Of a DNA stretch of 25,212 nucleotides, positions 14,735-24,200 are shown one piece after another. This DNA is from Bacteroides sp. CAG:1076 (GTDB lineage: Bacteria; Bacteroidota; Bacteroidia; Bacteroidales; Bacteroidaceae), in contig HF993173.1 of the NCBI GenBank assembly GCA_000436795.1, positions 1-25,212 on the forward strand, given 5' to 3'. The notes under the pieces were generated by a model that worked only from the letters and a program-made list of their open reading frames with translations, did not search any database and had not been told where the DNA came from. A program made the translations under genes and the position numbers. Every line of letters begins with the position of its first letter. Positions within the stretch are counted from its first letter, which is position 1.

Positions 14735-15727
14735 ATGAATAAAGAAGAATGGTTGAAAAGGGGTTATGTAACTGAACCCGTAGATAAGGCTCTCGATTTG
14801 AAAGCTGAAATAGACAAGTTGCGCAAGGAAAAAAACGCAGTTATCCTCGGGCATTACTACCAGGCTGACGAAATACAGGAAATTGCAGATTTTATCGGTG
14901 ACAGTCTTGCACTGGCACAATGGGCAGCAAAGACCGATGCTGATATCATTGTAATGTGTGGAGTACACTTCATGGGAGAAACGGCAAAAATATTGTGTCC
15001 TGACAAAAAGGTACTGATTCCTGACTTGAATGCCGGGTGCTCACTTGCCGATAGTTGCCCTGCTGATGAATTTTCTCAGTTTGTCAAAGAGCATCCAGAC
15101 CATACGGTCATTTCGTATGTCAACACCAGTGCGGCAGTAAAAGCGGTAACTGATGTCGTAGTGACTTCTACAAATGCCAAGCAGATAGTAGAAAGTTTCC
15201 CAAAGGAACAAAAAATTATTTTTGGTCCGGATAAAAATTTGGGTAATTATATTAACTCTATTACTAACCGGAGTATGTTACTTTGGGATGGAGCTTGTCA
15301 TGTACACGAAAAATTTTCCGTCGAAAAGATTATAGAGTTAAAGAAACAATATCCGGATGCGGATGTATTGGTACATCCAGAATGTAAAGGTGCAGTTGCA
15401 AAGCTGGCTGATAAAGTAGGATCGACGGCTGGATTGTTAAAATATGCTATGGCAAGCGACAAGAAAAACTTTATAGTGGCTACAGAGAGTGGTATCCTTT
15501 ATGAAATGAGAAAGAAATGTCCGAATAAGAATTTTATTCCGGCTCCTCCGGAAGATAGCACATGTGCTTGCAATGAATGTAACTTCATGCGCTTGAATAC
15601 TCTCGAGAAATTGTATAATACCTTGAAGTACGAGTGGCCTGAAGTAAAAGTTGATAATGAAATCGCTGAAAAGGCAGTTCGACCTATCAAGAAAATGCTG
15701 GAAATTTCAGCAAAGCTCGGATTATAG
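14735..15727 (+). CDS. nadA: Quinolinate synthase A
   Basis: A 330-residue cytoplasmic enzyme that condenses iminoaspartate with dihydroxyacetone phosphate to quinolinate in de novo NAD synthesis. Conserved blocks include ILGHYYQADEIQEIADF (37-53), CGVHFMGETAKILCP (75-89), YVNTSAAVKA (128-137), GPDKNLGNYI (164-173), HPECKGAV (214-221) and STAGLLKY (230-237). By comparison with known NadA proteins, the [4Fe-4S] ligands are likely Cys102 (AGCSLA), Cys188 (ACHVHE) and Cys282 (ECNFM). Length is normal for the family. The partner genes nadB and nadC are not in the window. The gene appears single, with its own long leader and a very strong terminator directly behind it. Confidence 0.97.
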   Translation: MNKEEWLKRGYVTEPVDKALDLKAEIDKLRKEKNAVILGHYYQADEIQEIADFIGDSLALAQWAAKTDADIIVMCGVHFMGETAKILCPDKKVLIPDLNAGCSLADSCPADEFSQFVKEHPDHTVISYVNTSAAVKAVTDVVVTSTNAKQIVESFPKEQKIIFGPDKNLGNYINSITNRSMLLWDGACHVHEKFSVEKIIELKKQYPDADVLVHPECKGAVAKLADKVGSTAGLLKYAMASDKKNFIVATESGILYEMRKKCPNKNFIPAPPEDSTCACNECNFMRLNTLEKLYNTLKYEWPEVKVDNEIAEKAVRPIKKMLEISAKLGL

Positions 15728-15738
15728 GCTAAAGTGTT

Positions 15739-15809
15739 AAAAAAGGAGTGATAAAAATATGCTTTTTCTTAAAACGTGTTATAAAGCATATTTTTATCAC
15801 TCTTTTTTT
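15739..15809 (+). terminator. Long perfect terminator hairpin after nadA
   Basis: The arms 15746-15765 and 15783-15802 are perfect 20-bp inverted complements (starting GAGTGATAAA and ending TTTATCACTC) around a 17-nt loop. Seven T follow at 15803-15809. Six A (15739-15744) precede the left arm, so it could also stop transcription on the - strand. The T-run and the next G also form the -33 box of small RNA copy 2. Confidence 0.92.
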
Positions 15810-15838
15810 GCTTGTTTGCAGGAAGTCCGTATCTTTGC
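15807..15838 (+). promoter_or_regulatory. Consensus Bacteroidota promoter of small RNA copy 2
   Basis: TTTG at 15807-15810, 19 bp, then TATCTTTGC at 15830-15838: the same spacing as in copy 1. The -33 box sits at the end of the nadA terminator T-run. Confidence 0.85.
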
Positions 15839-15908
15839 ACTGTGTTTTTCATAGTATTAGATTTAAGGTTAACAAAGGTTGGAGTACAGCGGTACTCCTT
15901 TTTTTATG
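15826..15908 (+). repeat. 83-bp duplicated element, copy 2
   Basis: It matches 9907-9989 at 82 of 83 positions in the same orientation, 5919 bp downstream. Beyond it, copy 2 alone has an extra ATGCCC/GGGCAT hairpin (15906-15911 with 15920-15925). Confidence 0.95.
15844..15905 (+). ncRNA. Candidate small RNA, copy 2 (about 60 nt)
   Basis: Same unit as copy 1: AAGGTT twice 10 nt apart (15865-15870 and 15875-15880), terminator stem GGAGTAC 15881-15887, loop AGCG, GTACTCC 15892-15898, and seven T to 15905. The single base that differs from copy 1 lies before the expected RNA start, so the two RNAs should be identical. Such identity suggests a recent duplication or strong constraint. Confidence 0.75.
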
Positions 15909-15947
15909 CCCGTATGTTTGGGCATCGGTTTGTTAAGGCACTTATAC

Positions 15948-15984
15948 AAAAAAAGAGAGGCTTCGCAAGGAGCGAAAACCTCTC
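15948..15984 (-). terminator. Intrinsic terminator of the thioredoxin-domain gene
   Basis: On the - strand GAGAGG pairs with CCTCTC (15979-15984 with 15955-15960), continued inward by TTCGC/GCGAA around a TCCTT loop, and seven T follow (15948-15954). It lies 24 bp after the stop codon at 16009. Confidence 0.92.
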
Positions 15985-16008
15985 TCAATAAAATGATAGA
16001 TAAATCTG

Positions 16009-17091
16009 TTAATTCTTTTCCAAGTTCATCAGTACACGTCCCAGCATCATGATGGAAGAACCGCGCAATTCAGGAAGTGAAGTTCTGATATACTTGATTA
16101 CTTCAGGCATCAGTTCCGGTGAGTCTGGGAACAAGCGAGTGACGTTGAGCAGGATGAGTTCGAAATCTTGTGAGTCGAGTTCTGATTTTTTCTGCTTAAC
16201 CATTTCGAAATAGGCTTTCTTATCTCCCTTGGCATAGCATTCTATCAGTTCGAATACAGGAGCGAACGGATATTTCTGATCCAGTTTCAGCGAGTAGATA
16301 TCTTGCTTGAGCTGCTGGTAGTCTGCTTCATTGAATTTATTTTCAGCGAAGATATAGCCCGAAAGATAAGTCGAAGTCGCCGAGTGATAAAGCTTCTGGA
16401 GGTGAGCCAGTGCTGCTTCTTTTGTCTTGCTGTCTGCCTTTTCAACATTCTTTGTCCAGAATTGACATTTCGGGTCGGAAACGTCGAACGTATAGCGTGT
16501 GAAGACAAAGAGATTGTCGGCAGAAAGCTTTTGTTTGTCGGTTAGTGAGTTGAAGTAATCATCGATTATCTTGTAGCCTTCATCCAGCTTTTTCTGTTCC
16601 ATAAACGACATGGCATAGGCATCTACCAGTTCAGGAGTTCTTTCGCCGCTGTCGTAGCGTTGCTTCATGCGTTCGGGGGTCATTTCCGGGTTCAGTTCGT
16701 TTTTCACTTTAGCTACAAATGCATCTGCCGGAAAAGCTCCAGTGATAGTTACTTTTGCCTTACCCTGCTGGTCGGCTATGACAAAGGTCGGATAGGCTTT
16801 TACTTCGAACTGCTGAGCCAGTTCTTTTCCTTCTTTTTCGGCATTCAATTTGATGCAGACAAATTGTGAATTAAAGTAATCGCCGACTTGCTTTTGTGGA
16901 AATACTTCTTTCGACATTTTCCGGCAAGGACCGCACCAGTCTGTATAGAAATCGATAAATACAAGTTTATTTTCAGCCTGTGACTGTTTTACTGCTTCGT
17001 TGAAATCAATGCTGCGGAAGTTGGTCTGAGCAGTTACGGTACTTGTTGCCAGTGTCAGACCCAACAGGATTGATGAAAGTGTTTTTTTCAT
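16009..17091 (-). CDS. Periplasmic thioredoxin-domain protein
   Basis: A 360-residue exported protein with a signal peptide to about residue 22 (STVTAQ). A thioredoxin fold at about 28-135 carries the redox motif WCGPC (Cys53 and Cys56) in FIDFYTDWCGPCRKM. A cis-Pro-like segment AYPTFVIAD follows. Residues of about 140-360 form a mainly helical region of unknown role. The fold suggests disulfide reduction or exchange in the periplasm. It is the last gene of the - strand SusC/SusD block but is 109 bp behind the PKD-like gene with a terminator hairpin between them, so coupling may be partial. Client proteins are unknown; the redox activity rests on the intact motif. Confidence 0.88.
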   Translation of the reverse strand: MKKTLSSILLGLTLATSTVTAQTNFRSIDFNEAVKQSQAENKLVFIDFYTDWCGPCRKMSKEVFPQKQVGDYFNSQFVCIKLNAEKEGKELAQQFEVKAYPTFVIADQQGKAKVTITGAFPADAFVAKVKNELNPEMTPERMKQRYDSGERTPELVDAYAMSFMEQKKLDEGYKIIDDYFNSLTDKQKLSADNLFVFTRYTFDVSDPKCQFWTKNVEKADSKTKEAALAHLQKLYHSATSTYLSGYIFAENKFNEADYQQLKQDIYSLKLDQKYPFAPVFELIECYAKGDKKAYFEMVKQKKSELDSQDFELILLNVTRLFPDSPELMPEVIKYIRTSLPELRGSSIMMLGRVLMNLEKN

Positions 17092-17125
17092 AAGAGTTGA
17101 TAGATGAATTATAATATTTTATTTC

Positions 17126-17188
17126 TGAAAAAGAGATTGCAGGAAGTTGATTCCTACGATGGGGAAATAGGTCTTCTGGCAATCTCTT
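17126..17188 (-). terminator. Hairpin terminator between the PKD-like and thioredoxin genes
   Basis: AAGAGATTGC (17131-17140) and GCAATCTCTT (17179-17188) form a perfect 10-bp stem. An AGGAA/TTCCT hairpin can form inside the 38-nt loop. On the - strand the stem runs directly into a T-run (five T in all), which is short. It may lower, not abolish, transcription into the thioredoxin gene, for which no clear promoter is seen. Confidence 0.7.
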
Positions 17189-17200
17189 GTTATTGTTAAG

Positions 17201-18772
17201 TTATCTCGAGCTGTTACGGTATTCTATTTTCTTAATCTTCAGTGGAGTATGATATACAAATTCTTTATCCAGAGCTACACCTGTCATAATGGGTTCGATG
17301 TTCAAATCCTGTCCCATGGTGTATTTGTAAATTGTTCCTCTCTCATCAGCTTCTGCGGCTTGATCGTAGGTGCAGACTACCAGGTCAAGTTCGCCACGTG
17401 ATTGCCATTCGAAACTTGCATAAGTGATTTCTCCCGGATAAGTTTTTACTACTTTGCATACCTTGTTTTCGTAATTGAACTGATACAGTTTGTTGCCTGC
17501 TACGTAAATCATGATAGGATATTCGTAAGAGAAACTGTAGAATGTAGCCTTGTCAATATCGGTAGCTTCGGCAGCAGTAAAGCTGTATGCATTGGTCTTG
17601 CTGACGGTTGAATAGCTAATGGTCATCTGGTAGATATAGTAATCCGTATTATTTTCCGTACTCTTCATCAGAGCAAAGCTGGATATCGGATTGTTTTCAC
17701 CATATACGATGGTGCGGTTAGTCTGTTGCCATGAGAAGGCTCCTGCCGTTTCAGTCAACTTGGTACAGTATTTAGCATACATGTTTTTCAGGTATACAAA
17801 ACTTTCTGAATCCATATCATAGAATACTACTGCACTCATTCTTCCGTAAGGATTACAGAATCCCAGAGGGTAGGGCTTGAAGAGTTTAGCCGTGGATGCA
17901 TCGTAGCGGTTGATCGGACTTGCAAAGATTTCTCCGGAAATGATACTGCTTGCAAAAACTCCATCTTCTGTTATGAAACCACGGTTGCTTGTATCGTATG
18001 CTTTTCCATATATTCCTTGATGCGGGAACTGGTCGAGTACTTTCACCGGGTGCTTGATGAGCTGAGATGGGAAAGTGAAGGCCTCATTGTAAGTTGGATC
18101 GATATCGAATAAGGTCTTTTCCTGAATAGAGTTTTCCAGTTTGTAAGAGCTGGTTTCAGTAATCAGCCATAAGTTGACCGGCATGGACGGGTTGGAAATG
18201 TATCCGGTATACAACAAGTCTTTTGCTCCCTTGAGCTGTTCTGAATTGGTAAAGATATCATGTATCATGGTAGTGTCACCTACACTGTTAGGCATACTCA
18301 GGAAATCTATTCCAATCACTCCGTCTTCCTTTTCACCCAACACATAGAAACCGGTAGTCAGTGAGGTGCTGACCTGTAGTGTCATATCTGATATAATCCA
18401 TTGCATACCGGTGGAATTGTCTTTGATAATCAGGTACAGGTTGTAGCTTCCCGGATTCATGACTACGGTTGTTTTCAGGTTTTTCTCATTGCCAAGTACG
18501 GTATGGGTATGCTGGTCACTTCCCAAATCCTTTTGACAGGCATACCAGGTATATTCGTACTGGCTGTCGTCATCTCCCAGTATACTTCCGGTTATCGTCG
18601 GTTCGATTGTCAGTTCTGTGATACCAGCCAGTACAGAATATGTTTTTTCTGTACCCGTAACGGTAATTTCATTTACCGGAAGATGATCGTACGAGCCTTT
18701 GTCTTCTACACATGAGTAGAGGCTTAAAAGGCAGCCGAACATGGCTGGATATAATATATGAGTTAGCTTCAT
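17201..18772 (-). CDS. PKD-like family lipoprotein
   Basis: A 523-residue lipoprotein with Cys21 (LYSCVEDKG) followed by acidic residues, so probably exposed at the cell surface. The N-terminal third (about 35-155) resembles PKD/Ig-like beta domains (YEYTWYAC near 86-93; VVMNPGSYNLYLIIKD). The remainder looks like a beta-propeller-type repeat region with short phrases such as FYVLGEKEDG and YIYQMTISYS. Proteins of this family (annotated as PKD-like family lipoprotein) typically follow SusC, SusD and DUF4843 genes. A ligand-binding accessory role is inferred; no enzyme motif was recognised. It starts 24 bp after the DUF4843 stop. Confidence 0.85.
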   Translation of the reverse strand: MKLTHILYPAMFGCLLSLYSCVEDKGSYDHLPVNEITVTGTEKTYSVLAGITELTIEPTITGSILGDDDSQYEYTWYACQKDLGSDQHTHTVLGNEKNLKTTVVMNPGSYNLYLIIKDNSTGMQWIISDMTLQVSTSLTTGFYVLGEKEDGVIGIDFLSMPNSVGDTTMIHDIFTNSEQLKGAKDLLYTGYISNPSMPVNLWLITETSSYKLENSIQEKTLFDIDPTYNEAFTFPSQLIKHPVKVLDQFPHQGIYGKAYDTSNRGFITEDGVFASSIISGEIFASPINRYDASTAKLFKPYPLGFCNPYGRMSAVVFYDMDSESFVYLKNMYAKYCTKLTETAGAFSWQQTNRTIVYGENNPISSFALMKSTENNTDYYIYQMTISYSTVSKTNAYSFTAAEATDIDKATFYSFSYEYPIMIYVAGNKLYQFNYENKVCKVVKTYPGEITYASFEWQSRGELDLVVCTYDQAAEADERGTIYKYTMGQDLNIEPIMTGVALDKEFVYHTPLKIKKIEYRNSSR

Positions 18773-18796
18773 AGTAAAATCCTATTTTTATAATTA

Positions 18797-19666
18797 TTAT
18801 TTGTTATAGTAATCGTCTGGAGTATCGCCGTATTTCCATGCGTTAGGGTCTATGGTGTTGACGGTAGGACAGTGCATCATGGTACCGTCATCTTCGAGAA
18901 CGGCATATTCTCTTCCTTTTTTCGCTTGTTCCAGCAAGTACCGGGCAAGAGATTCAGCTATGGCTCCTGCTCGTCCCATCGGCATGATGTTCTTATCGGC
19001 ATAATCTTCTACGGTGGTATTTGAAACTTCCATCATTAGTAACCATTTCTTACGTGAGAAGCTGCCGAAACTTCCTAAGCCGTTCTGGCCCCACCATCCA
19101 TCAGGTTGTACCATTACGTCGTTGATAATTACTTTATGGTAAGTTGCGTCATTGTTGTAACCGTACCGAGTTTCCGGAAGGTCATACTTCGTATTATCCA
19201 CGTAGTTGGTAAATGGGCATGCGAAGTACTCATTGGGTTGTAACTTTAGCTGCAATGTGAGTGTATCATCTACCATTTCCGGAGTACGGTTGAAGGTTAT
19301 GTCTATATAGGCATATTGTTCTCCTGCTTTGATGACGTAGTCTTTGGGAAAATCTACATAATCTCTTCCTGCTACAGCATCGGTACTGTCTTTGCCGATG
19401 GTAATGCTGAATGGGCGGTCGTAATCCTTAATTGTACCACTGGTGGCTACTCGCAATTGTACGGTATAAGTATTGGCAGTCATTGTACCAAATTCTACTG
19501 GGGTATAATATTGGTGTGCCCATTGGTCGGGAGATCGGAAGTCTTCCCCCCAGCGGACATCAAAATACAGTCCGTCCACTCCCTCGTAGTCCATGATTTC
19601 TTTTTCACAAGCAGTGAAAGATGCGGCAAATGCCAGTATGTATATATAAATCAATAGCTTTTTCAT
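18797..19666 (-). CDS. DUF4843 domain lipoprotein
   Basis: A 289-residue lipoprotein with Cys20 (FTACEKE). The family pattern is visible in YEGVDGLYFDVRWGE (about 28-42), VQLRVATSG (about 69-77), RPFSITIGKDSTDAVAGRDY and KAGEQYAYIDITFNRTP. These suggest a beta-sandwich adhesion or binding fold. DUF4843 proteins commonly sit directly behind SusD in operons lacking carbohydrate-active enzymes. Function is unknown. It begins 11 bp after the SusD stop, so co-transcription and translation coupling are likely. Confidence 0.87.
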   Translation of the reverse strand: MKKLLIYIYILAFAASFTACEKEIMDYEGVDGLYFDVRWGEDFRSPDQWAHQYYTPVEFGTMTANTYTVQLRVATSGTIKDYDRPFSITIGKDSTDAVAGRDYVDFPKDYVIKAGEQYAYIDITFNRTPEMVDDTLTLQLKLQPNEYFACPFTNYVDNTKYDLPETRYGYNNDATYHKVIINDVMVQPDGWWGQNGLGSFGSFSRKKWLLMMEVSNTTVEDYADKNIMPMGRAGAIAESLARYLLEQAKKGREYAVLEDDGTMMHCPTVNTIDPNAWKYGDTPDDYYNK

Positions 19667-19677
19667 ACGATAAAATT

Positions 19678-21201
19678 TTATTGTCTGTTATCTGTTTCGC
19701 TCTTAGGCAGAGGTACTACATAATTGGAAAGTAGCATTTTGTAGGTAGTTGTTACATCGGTACCGGATGCAAATTCTTCCATAGCGTGACGCTTGTAGTA
19801 GAAGAACAATTGTCCTTCGCCGATGACTTCACGTGCAAACTCATCTGTAATCAGTTGTTCTTTATTGTCGGCAGTTACTTCTTCGTCCGTAGTCAGGTTA
19901 CGGTTCCAGCGAATCTGGTGCAGAGCATCCTGTGCTTCTTGCAAGTCGTCGGTACATTCGGCTACGATCAGGTACATTTCGCTGATACGCATAAGTGGAA
20001 TCATCGACTTGAAATAGGAATCGGTAGTAACCTGTTCGTATTTCAGTGAATAGGTGATACTTGTACTTACGCCTCCTTCTTCTCCTTCGCTGTCGGTACT
20101 GGTTACTACTTCTTCCCACATTTTGCGGCGGTAGTCACTGCTACTGTTTGTTCCGTAGAACTGAGCCAGTTTGGAGTCATCTCCCGACAAGCCTCCTACA
20201 AAAGTGAGAGCATCACCTTCCAGGCTCTGTGAGAACAGTCCGTCGAACAAGGTTCCGCGACTGGTGTTGTAAAGACCGAACATTACCTCGGTAGAGAATA
20301 CTCTGTCGGGGGCGGAAGTAGAGGTCGCTGCCGCTCTGGTTACCCATGGAAATGTTTGATTAAGCGTAATCTCATCCAGCAGTTGGCTTGCGCAGTTATA
20401 GGCCTCGGTCTTGTTTCCCATCCACATGTAAAGGCGGGCCAGCAATCCTTGTACGGCATAGTAATTCAGGCGGTACTGGCGGTTGCGGAGGAAGGTTGGA
20501 TTTTCCTGATTGTTGGTCGATTGTTCGTCCGAGTCGTCAGCCTGTACACCTTCTGTACGGATCGGATCATCTTTCAGCAAATCGGATGCATCTTTTAAGT
20601 CTTTCAGAATCTTGTCGCATACTTCCTTGGCTGAGAGAATGGGCATGATGTCTTTGTTGTTGGGAATATCCAGATAGGGGATAGCCTGGCTCGATTCTGT
20701 TGAAGATGAGTAAATAGGACCATACAGTCTGAGTAAATCGAAGTGCAACATGGCACGCAGGGCAAGTGCTTCTCCTTTCACAATCGGGTAGTAACGTGAA
20801 GAAAGAGCAGTCTCCGGAGCATCACAATGATCTATCAGTACGTTGATGTTGGCTATCATTTTGTACGTCTTTTCCCAGAGCGAACTGGAAGTACTTTCGA
20901 ATGAATCATCCTGATAGTCGTAGTTGGCATATACTTTATAGGGATGTGTACCGTTGGCAGGTACATTGTAATATTGTGCCATGACATCAATCACTCCCAT
21001 CGACAGGGTAGAGCCGTAAGTTTCGTTCATGCTGCTGTATATACCGTTCAGTACGGTAAAGAATCCCTCATTTTCGCTATACAGCTTGTCTTCCATGATA
21101 CCATCTTCCATATCCACTTTCAACCAGTCGGCACACGAGGAAGTGGTGAAGCTGATAGCTGTTATTATTAGTAGGTTTTTCAGTAAGTTCTTTATTTTCA
21201 T
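19678..21201 (-). CDS. SusD/RagB-family lipoprotein
   Basis: A 507-residue surface lipoprotein with Cys23 (TTSSCADW). The N-terminal region (WEKTYKMIANINVLIDHCD; KGEALALRAMLHFDLLRLYG at about 140-160) is the classic SusD/RagB TPR-like signature, and MIPLMRISEMYLIVAEC near 420 is the C-terminal SusD block. It would act as the lid of the SusC transporter encoded 17 bp upstream. This subtype is of the standard RagB/SusD kind and differs clearly from the SusD at 3524-5101, so the two loci are not recent duplicates. The ligand is unknown. Confidence 0.94.
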   Translation of the reverse strand: MKIKNLLKNLLIITAISFTTSSCADWLKVDMEDGIMEDKLYSENEGFFTVLNGIYSSMNETYGSTLSMGVIDVMAQYYNVPANGTHPYKVYANYDYQDDSFESTSSSLWEKTYKMIANINVLIDHCDAPETALSSRYYPIVKGEALALRAMLHFDLLRLYGPIYSSSTESSQAIPYLDIPNNKDIMPILSAKEVCDKILKDLKDASDLLKDDPIRTEGVQADDSDEQSTNNQENPTFLRNRQYRLNYYAVQGLLARLYMWMGNKTEAYNCASQLLDEITLNQTFPWVTRAAATSTSAPDRVFSTEVMFGLYNTSRGTLFDGLFSQSLEGDALTFVGGLSGDDSKLAQFYGTNSSSDYRRKMWEEVVTSTDSEGEEGGVSTSITYSLKYEQVTTDSYFKSMIPLMRISEMYLIVAECTDDLQEAQDALHQIRWNRNLTTDEEVTADNKEQLITDEFAREVIGEGQLFFYYKRHAMEEFASGTDVTTTYKMLLSNYVVPLPKSETDNRQ

Positions 21202-21218
21202 AATGGTAGTTTTTATAA

Positions 21219-24200
21219 TTAGAAACGGATGCCGACAGAGGCTGAAATCTTTCTGGAGAACGGATAATCGATACCTCGTTCTTCCTTGATTGTTGACAGG
21301 CGGAACAGGCTATTACCGTATATACGTACGTTGAATGATGAGGCACCGATAGACTGTAACCATTTTCCGGCTGTAGTTTCGTAACCTACAGATACGGTAG
21401 AGAGTTCCAGTGTATTGTCATCAGCAATGAAGCGTGATGACATGTTGGTGGTACTTGTATCATCAATACGTTTAAACTTGGCAATATCTCCCGGCTTTTG
21501 CCATCTGTCGTACAGTGCACGTTTGTCCTGATTGTACTTTACCTGTACGTCGCTGATGTTTTCTACTTTGTTGAAGAGGGTAGAAAGGAAGGCTTGTCCT
21601 CCGTAGCGGTAACTGAAAATGGCATTGACAGAGAAGCCTTTCCAGTAGAAGCTTGTACCGAATGCTCCTTCAATATCTGGAGTAGAATCTCCGCAGATAA
21701 CTTCGTCGGCCGAATCCCACTTGAAGGTATACGAACCGTCTTTGCGGATAAAGATTTCATTACCGGTCATCGGGTCGATACCTGCCGAGCGGACAGCGTA
21801 GAGGGCTGTGTTGCTGGCTCCGTCATAGTATCGTGTCAGGGTCTGGTTGGTACGTCCTTTTTCATTGTATTTTTCCAGCAAGTCGCCAATGTTGTAATAA
21901 GTTGTGCGGATGTGACGCAAGTTGGCATTGACCGTCCAGTTCATATCCGGTTTACGGATGATGATATAACTTCCGGTGAAAGTAGTACCAACATTTTTCA
22001 TGGCTCCGATGTTCATCGGTACTTGTGAAATACCGGTAGAAGGCGGGAAGTCGATGCTCAGCAACAACGGGTCGGTTTTCTTAATAAAGAAATCGGTGCT
22101 CAGACGCAGACGGTTGTGGAACATTTCAATGTCGATACCCACGTTGTTTTCATTGGTACGCTGCCATTTCAACCCACTGTTTCCCCATGAACTGATCAGG
22201 GCTGCCAGACCGAACATGTTTGGATACTGTGTGTAGTATGTATAGATACTGTTAGCCATCTTGGCATCCAGGTTCGCATTTCCCGGGTTACCGATAGAGT
22301 ATCTCAGTTTCAGATAATTGAGAACGCCGTTCTTATTGAAGAAATCTTCGTTGTGGATGTTCCATCCCAGACCTAACGACCAGGTTGTAGAGAAGGGATT
22401 GTTTACTCCATATACAGAAGAGCCATCGGTACGTAAGTTGAAATCTACCAGGTATCTCAACTGGTAACCGTAGTTGAAGTTAGCATAGTAGCTGGCTGTT
22501 CTCGATTTTGCAATCGAAGAACTCGGTCTTCCACCTTCCGGATAACCATTGGCGAAGTTGGGGTTTGAGAACAAGTCGCTGGAATATCCGATTGCCTGGA
22601 ACATAGACAGATTGGAGTTGTTTTCACTAATCTGCATACCACCAATGGCGTTTACGGTATGTTTGCCGAACGTCTTTCCGTATGATACGTCGAGACTTCC
22701 ATCGTATGAAGACGATTTGGTGTTCGATTCGGTATAACTACCTCGTTTCAACTCATCGGTTGTCAGATACTTGCTCATTTCCGGAGAATCGAACTGTTTA
22801 GAATTGTATCGTCCTACGATGAGGCCCAATTTGCCTCGAATACGTAATTCTGGCAACGGACGGTATTCTATCTGGAAGTTATTGGTAAACGACAACTGGT
22901 TATTCTTGTCGTAACTCTTCTGGTTCAAGTCCCATAATGGGTTGGTTATATATTGTGTACCACCTGTAGGCGATTTGATCTCTTCGATAACCTGTTCTAT
23001 TTCTCCGTATTCATTGTATTTGTCGTAGAACGGATTGGTACGTGCAAAATCACTGAATGAAACCGTCGGGTTTTCTACATCGGTATTTGTGATATTGGTT
23101 TGGTTTGTAAAAGCGAATTTATCGATACGGTATGTCAACTGTACGTTTCCATTCAAGACGTCACGGTTAGAATTTTTCATGACACCTTGAGTTTGTGTGT
23201 AGGTCATACCAATACCATAGCGGAAAGCTGCATCACCACCTTCGGCAAAGATGTTGTGGCTTTGGGTAAAACCGGTTTGCAGCGGTTCGTTCAACCAGTA
23301 AGAGTCGATGCCTTGTTTGGTTCTCAACATACGCTGGTTGTATAGATTCTGGTAATATTCATCGATGATGTTTCCGTTGTCGTCCAATGATCCGTAATAT
23401 CCGGCGAGCTTTTCATACTGAAGCTTCTCTGAAGAGTTCATCAGGTTGTAGTCGGTCAGGTCGGCCCATTCTATACCAAAGTTGCCGTTGTAGTTGAATT
23501 GCAATCTTCCGGCTTCCGGTTTTTTGGTTTCCACTACTACTACACCGTTGGCAGCCTTCGCACCGTAGATGGCAGTAGATGCGGCATCCTTCAGGATGGT
23601 AATACTTGCAACTCGGTCCATGCTCAAGTCGGTAATGGTCGACAGAGTTGTTTCAAATCCATCCAGGATGAAAAGTGGTTGGTTCGGGTTGGTGGTATAT
23701 TCAGTTTCCAGTCCAACGATATTAGTGTTACCTCCAATGTTCAGGTTCATGGTGGCGTTCGGGTCAGATCCGGCAAGGTTGTTTTCCAGCACAATGAACG
23801 ACGGATCAAGAACTTTCAAGCTTTGCAGCACGTTCTGGTTGCCGACTGTTTTCAGTTCCTTTTCCGAATAAGTAGCCATAGATCCGGTGAAGCTCTCAGC
23901 TTTTCGGGTATAGATACCGGTAATAACGGTTTCCTGAATAGCTACGGCATCGGGCTCCATACGTACTTTGACCTTTTCAGAAGGATTGTTAACACGTACC
24001 GTTTGCGTTTTCATTCCTACGTATGAAAAAATAAGCGAATGTACGTTTTGGGGAATGGCAAGGGTGAAATTGCCATCGATATCTGTAATGACTCCAATCC
24101 CATTTGAGTTTTTATAAGTAATGTTTACACCGGGTAGGGGATTACCGGTTTCATCGATGACAGTACCTTGATAAGTTACTTTACTATTCTGATTCGATTG

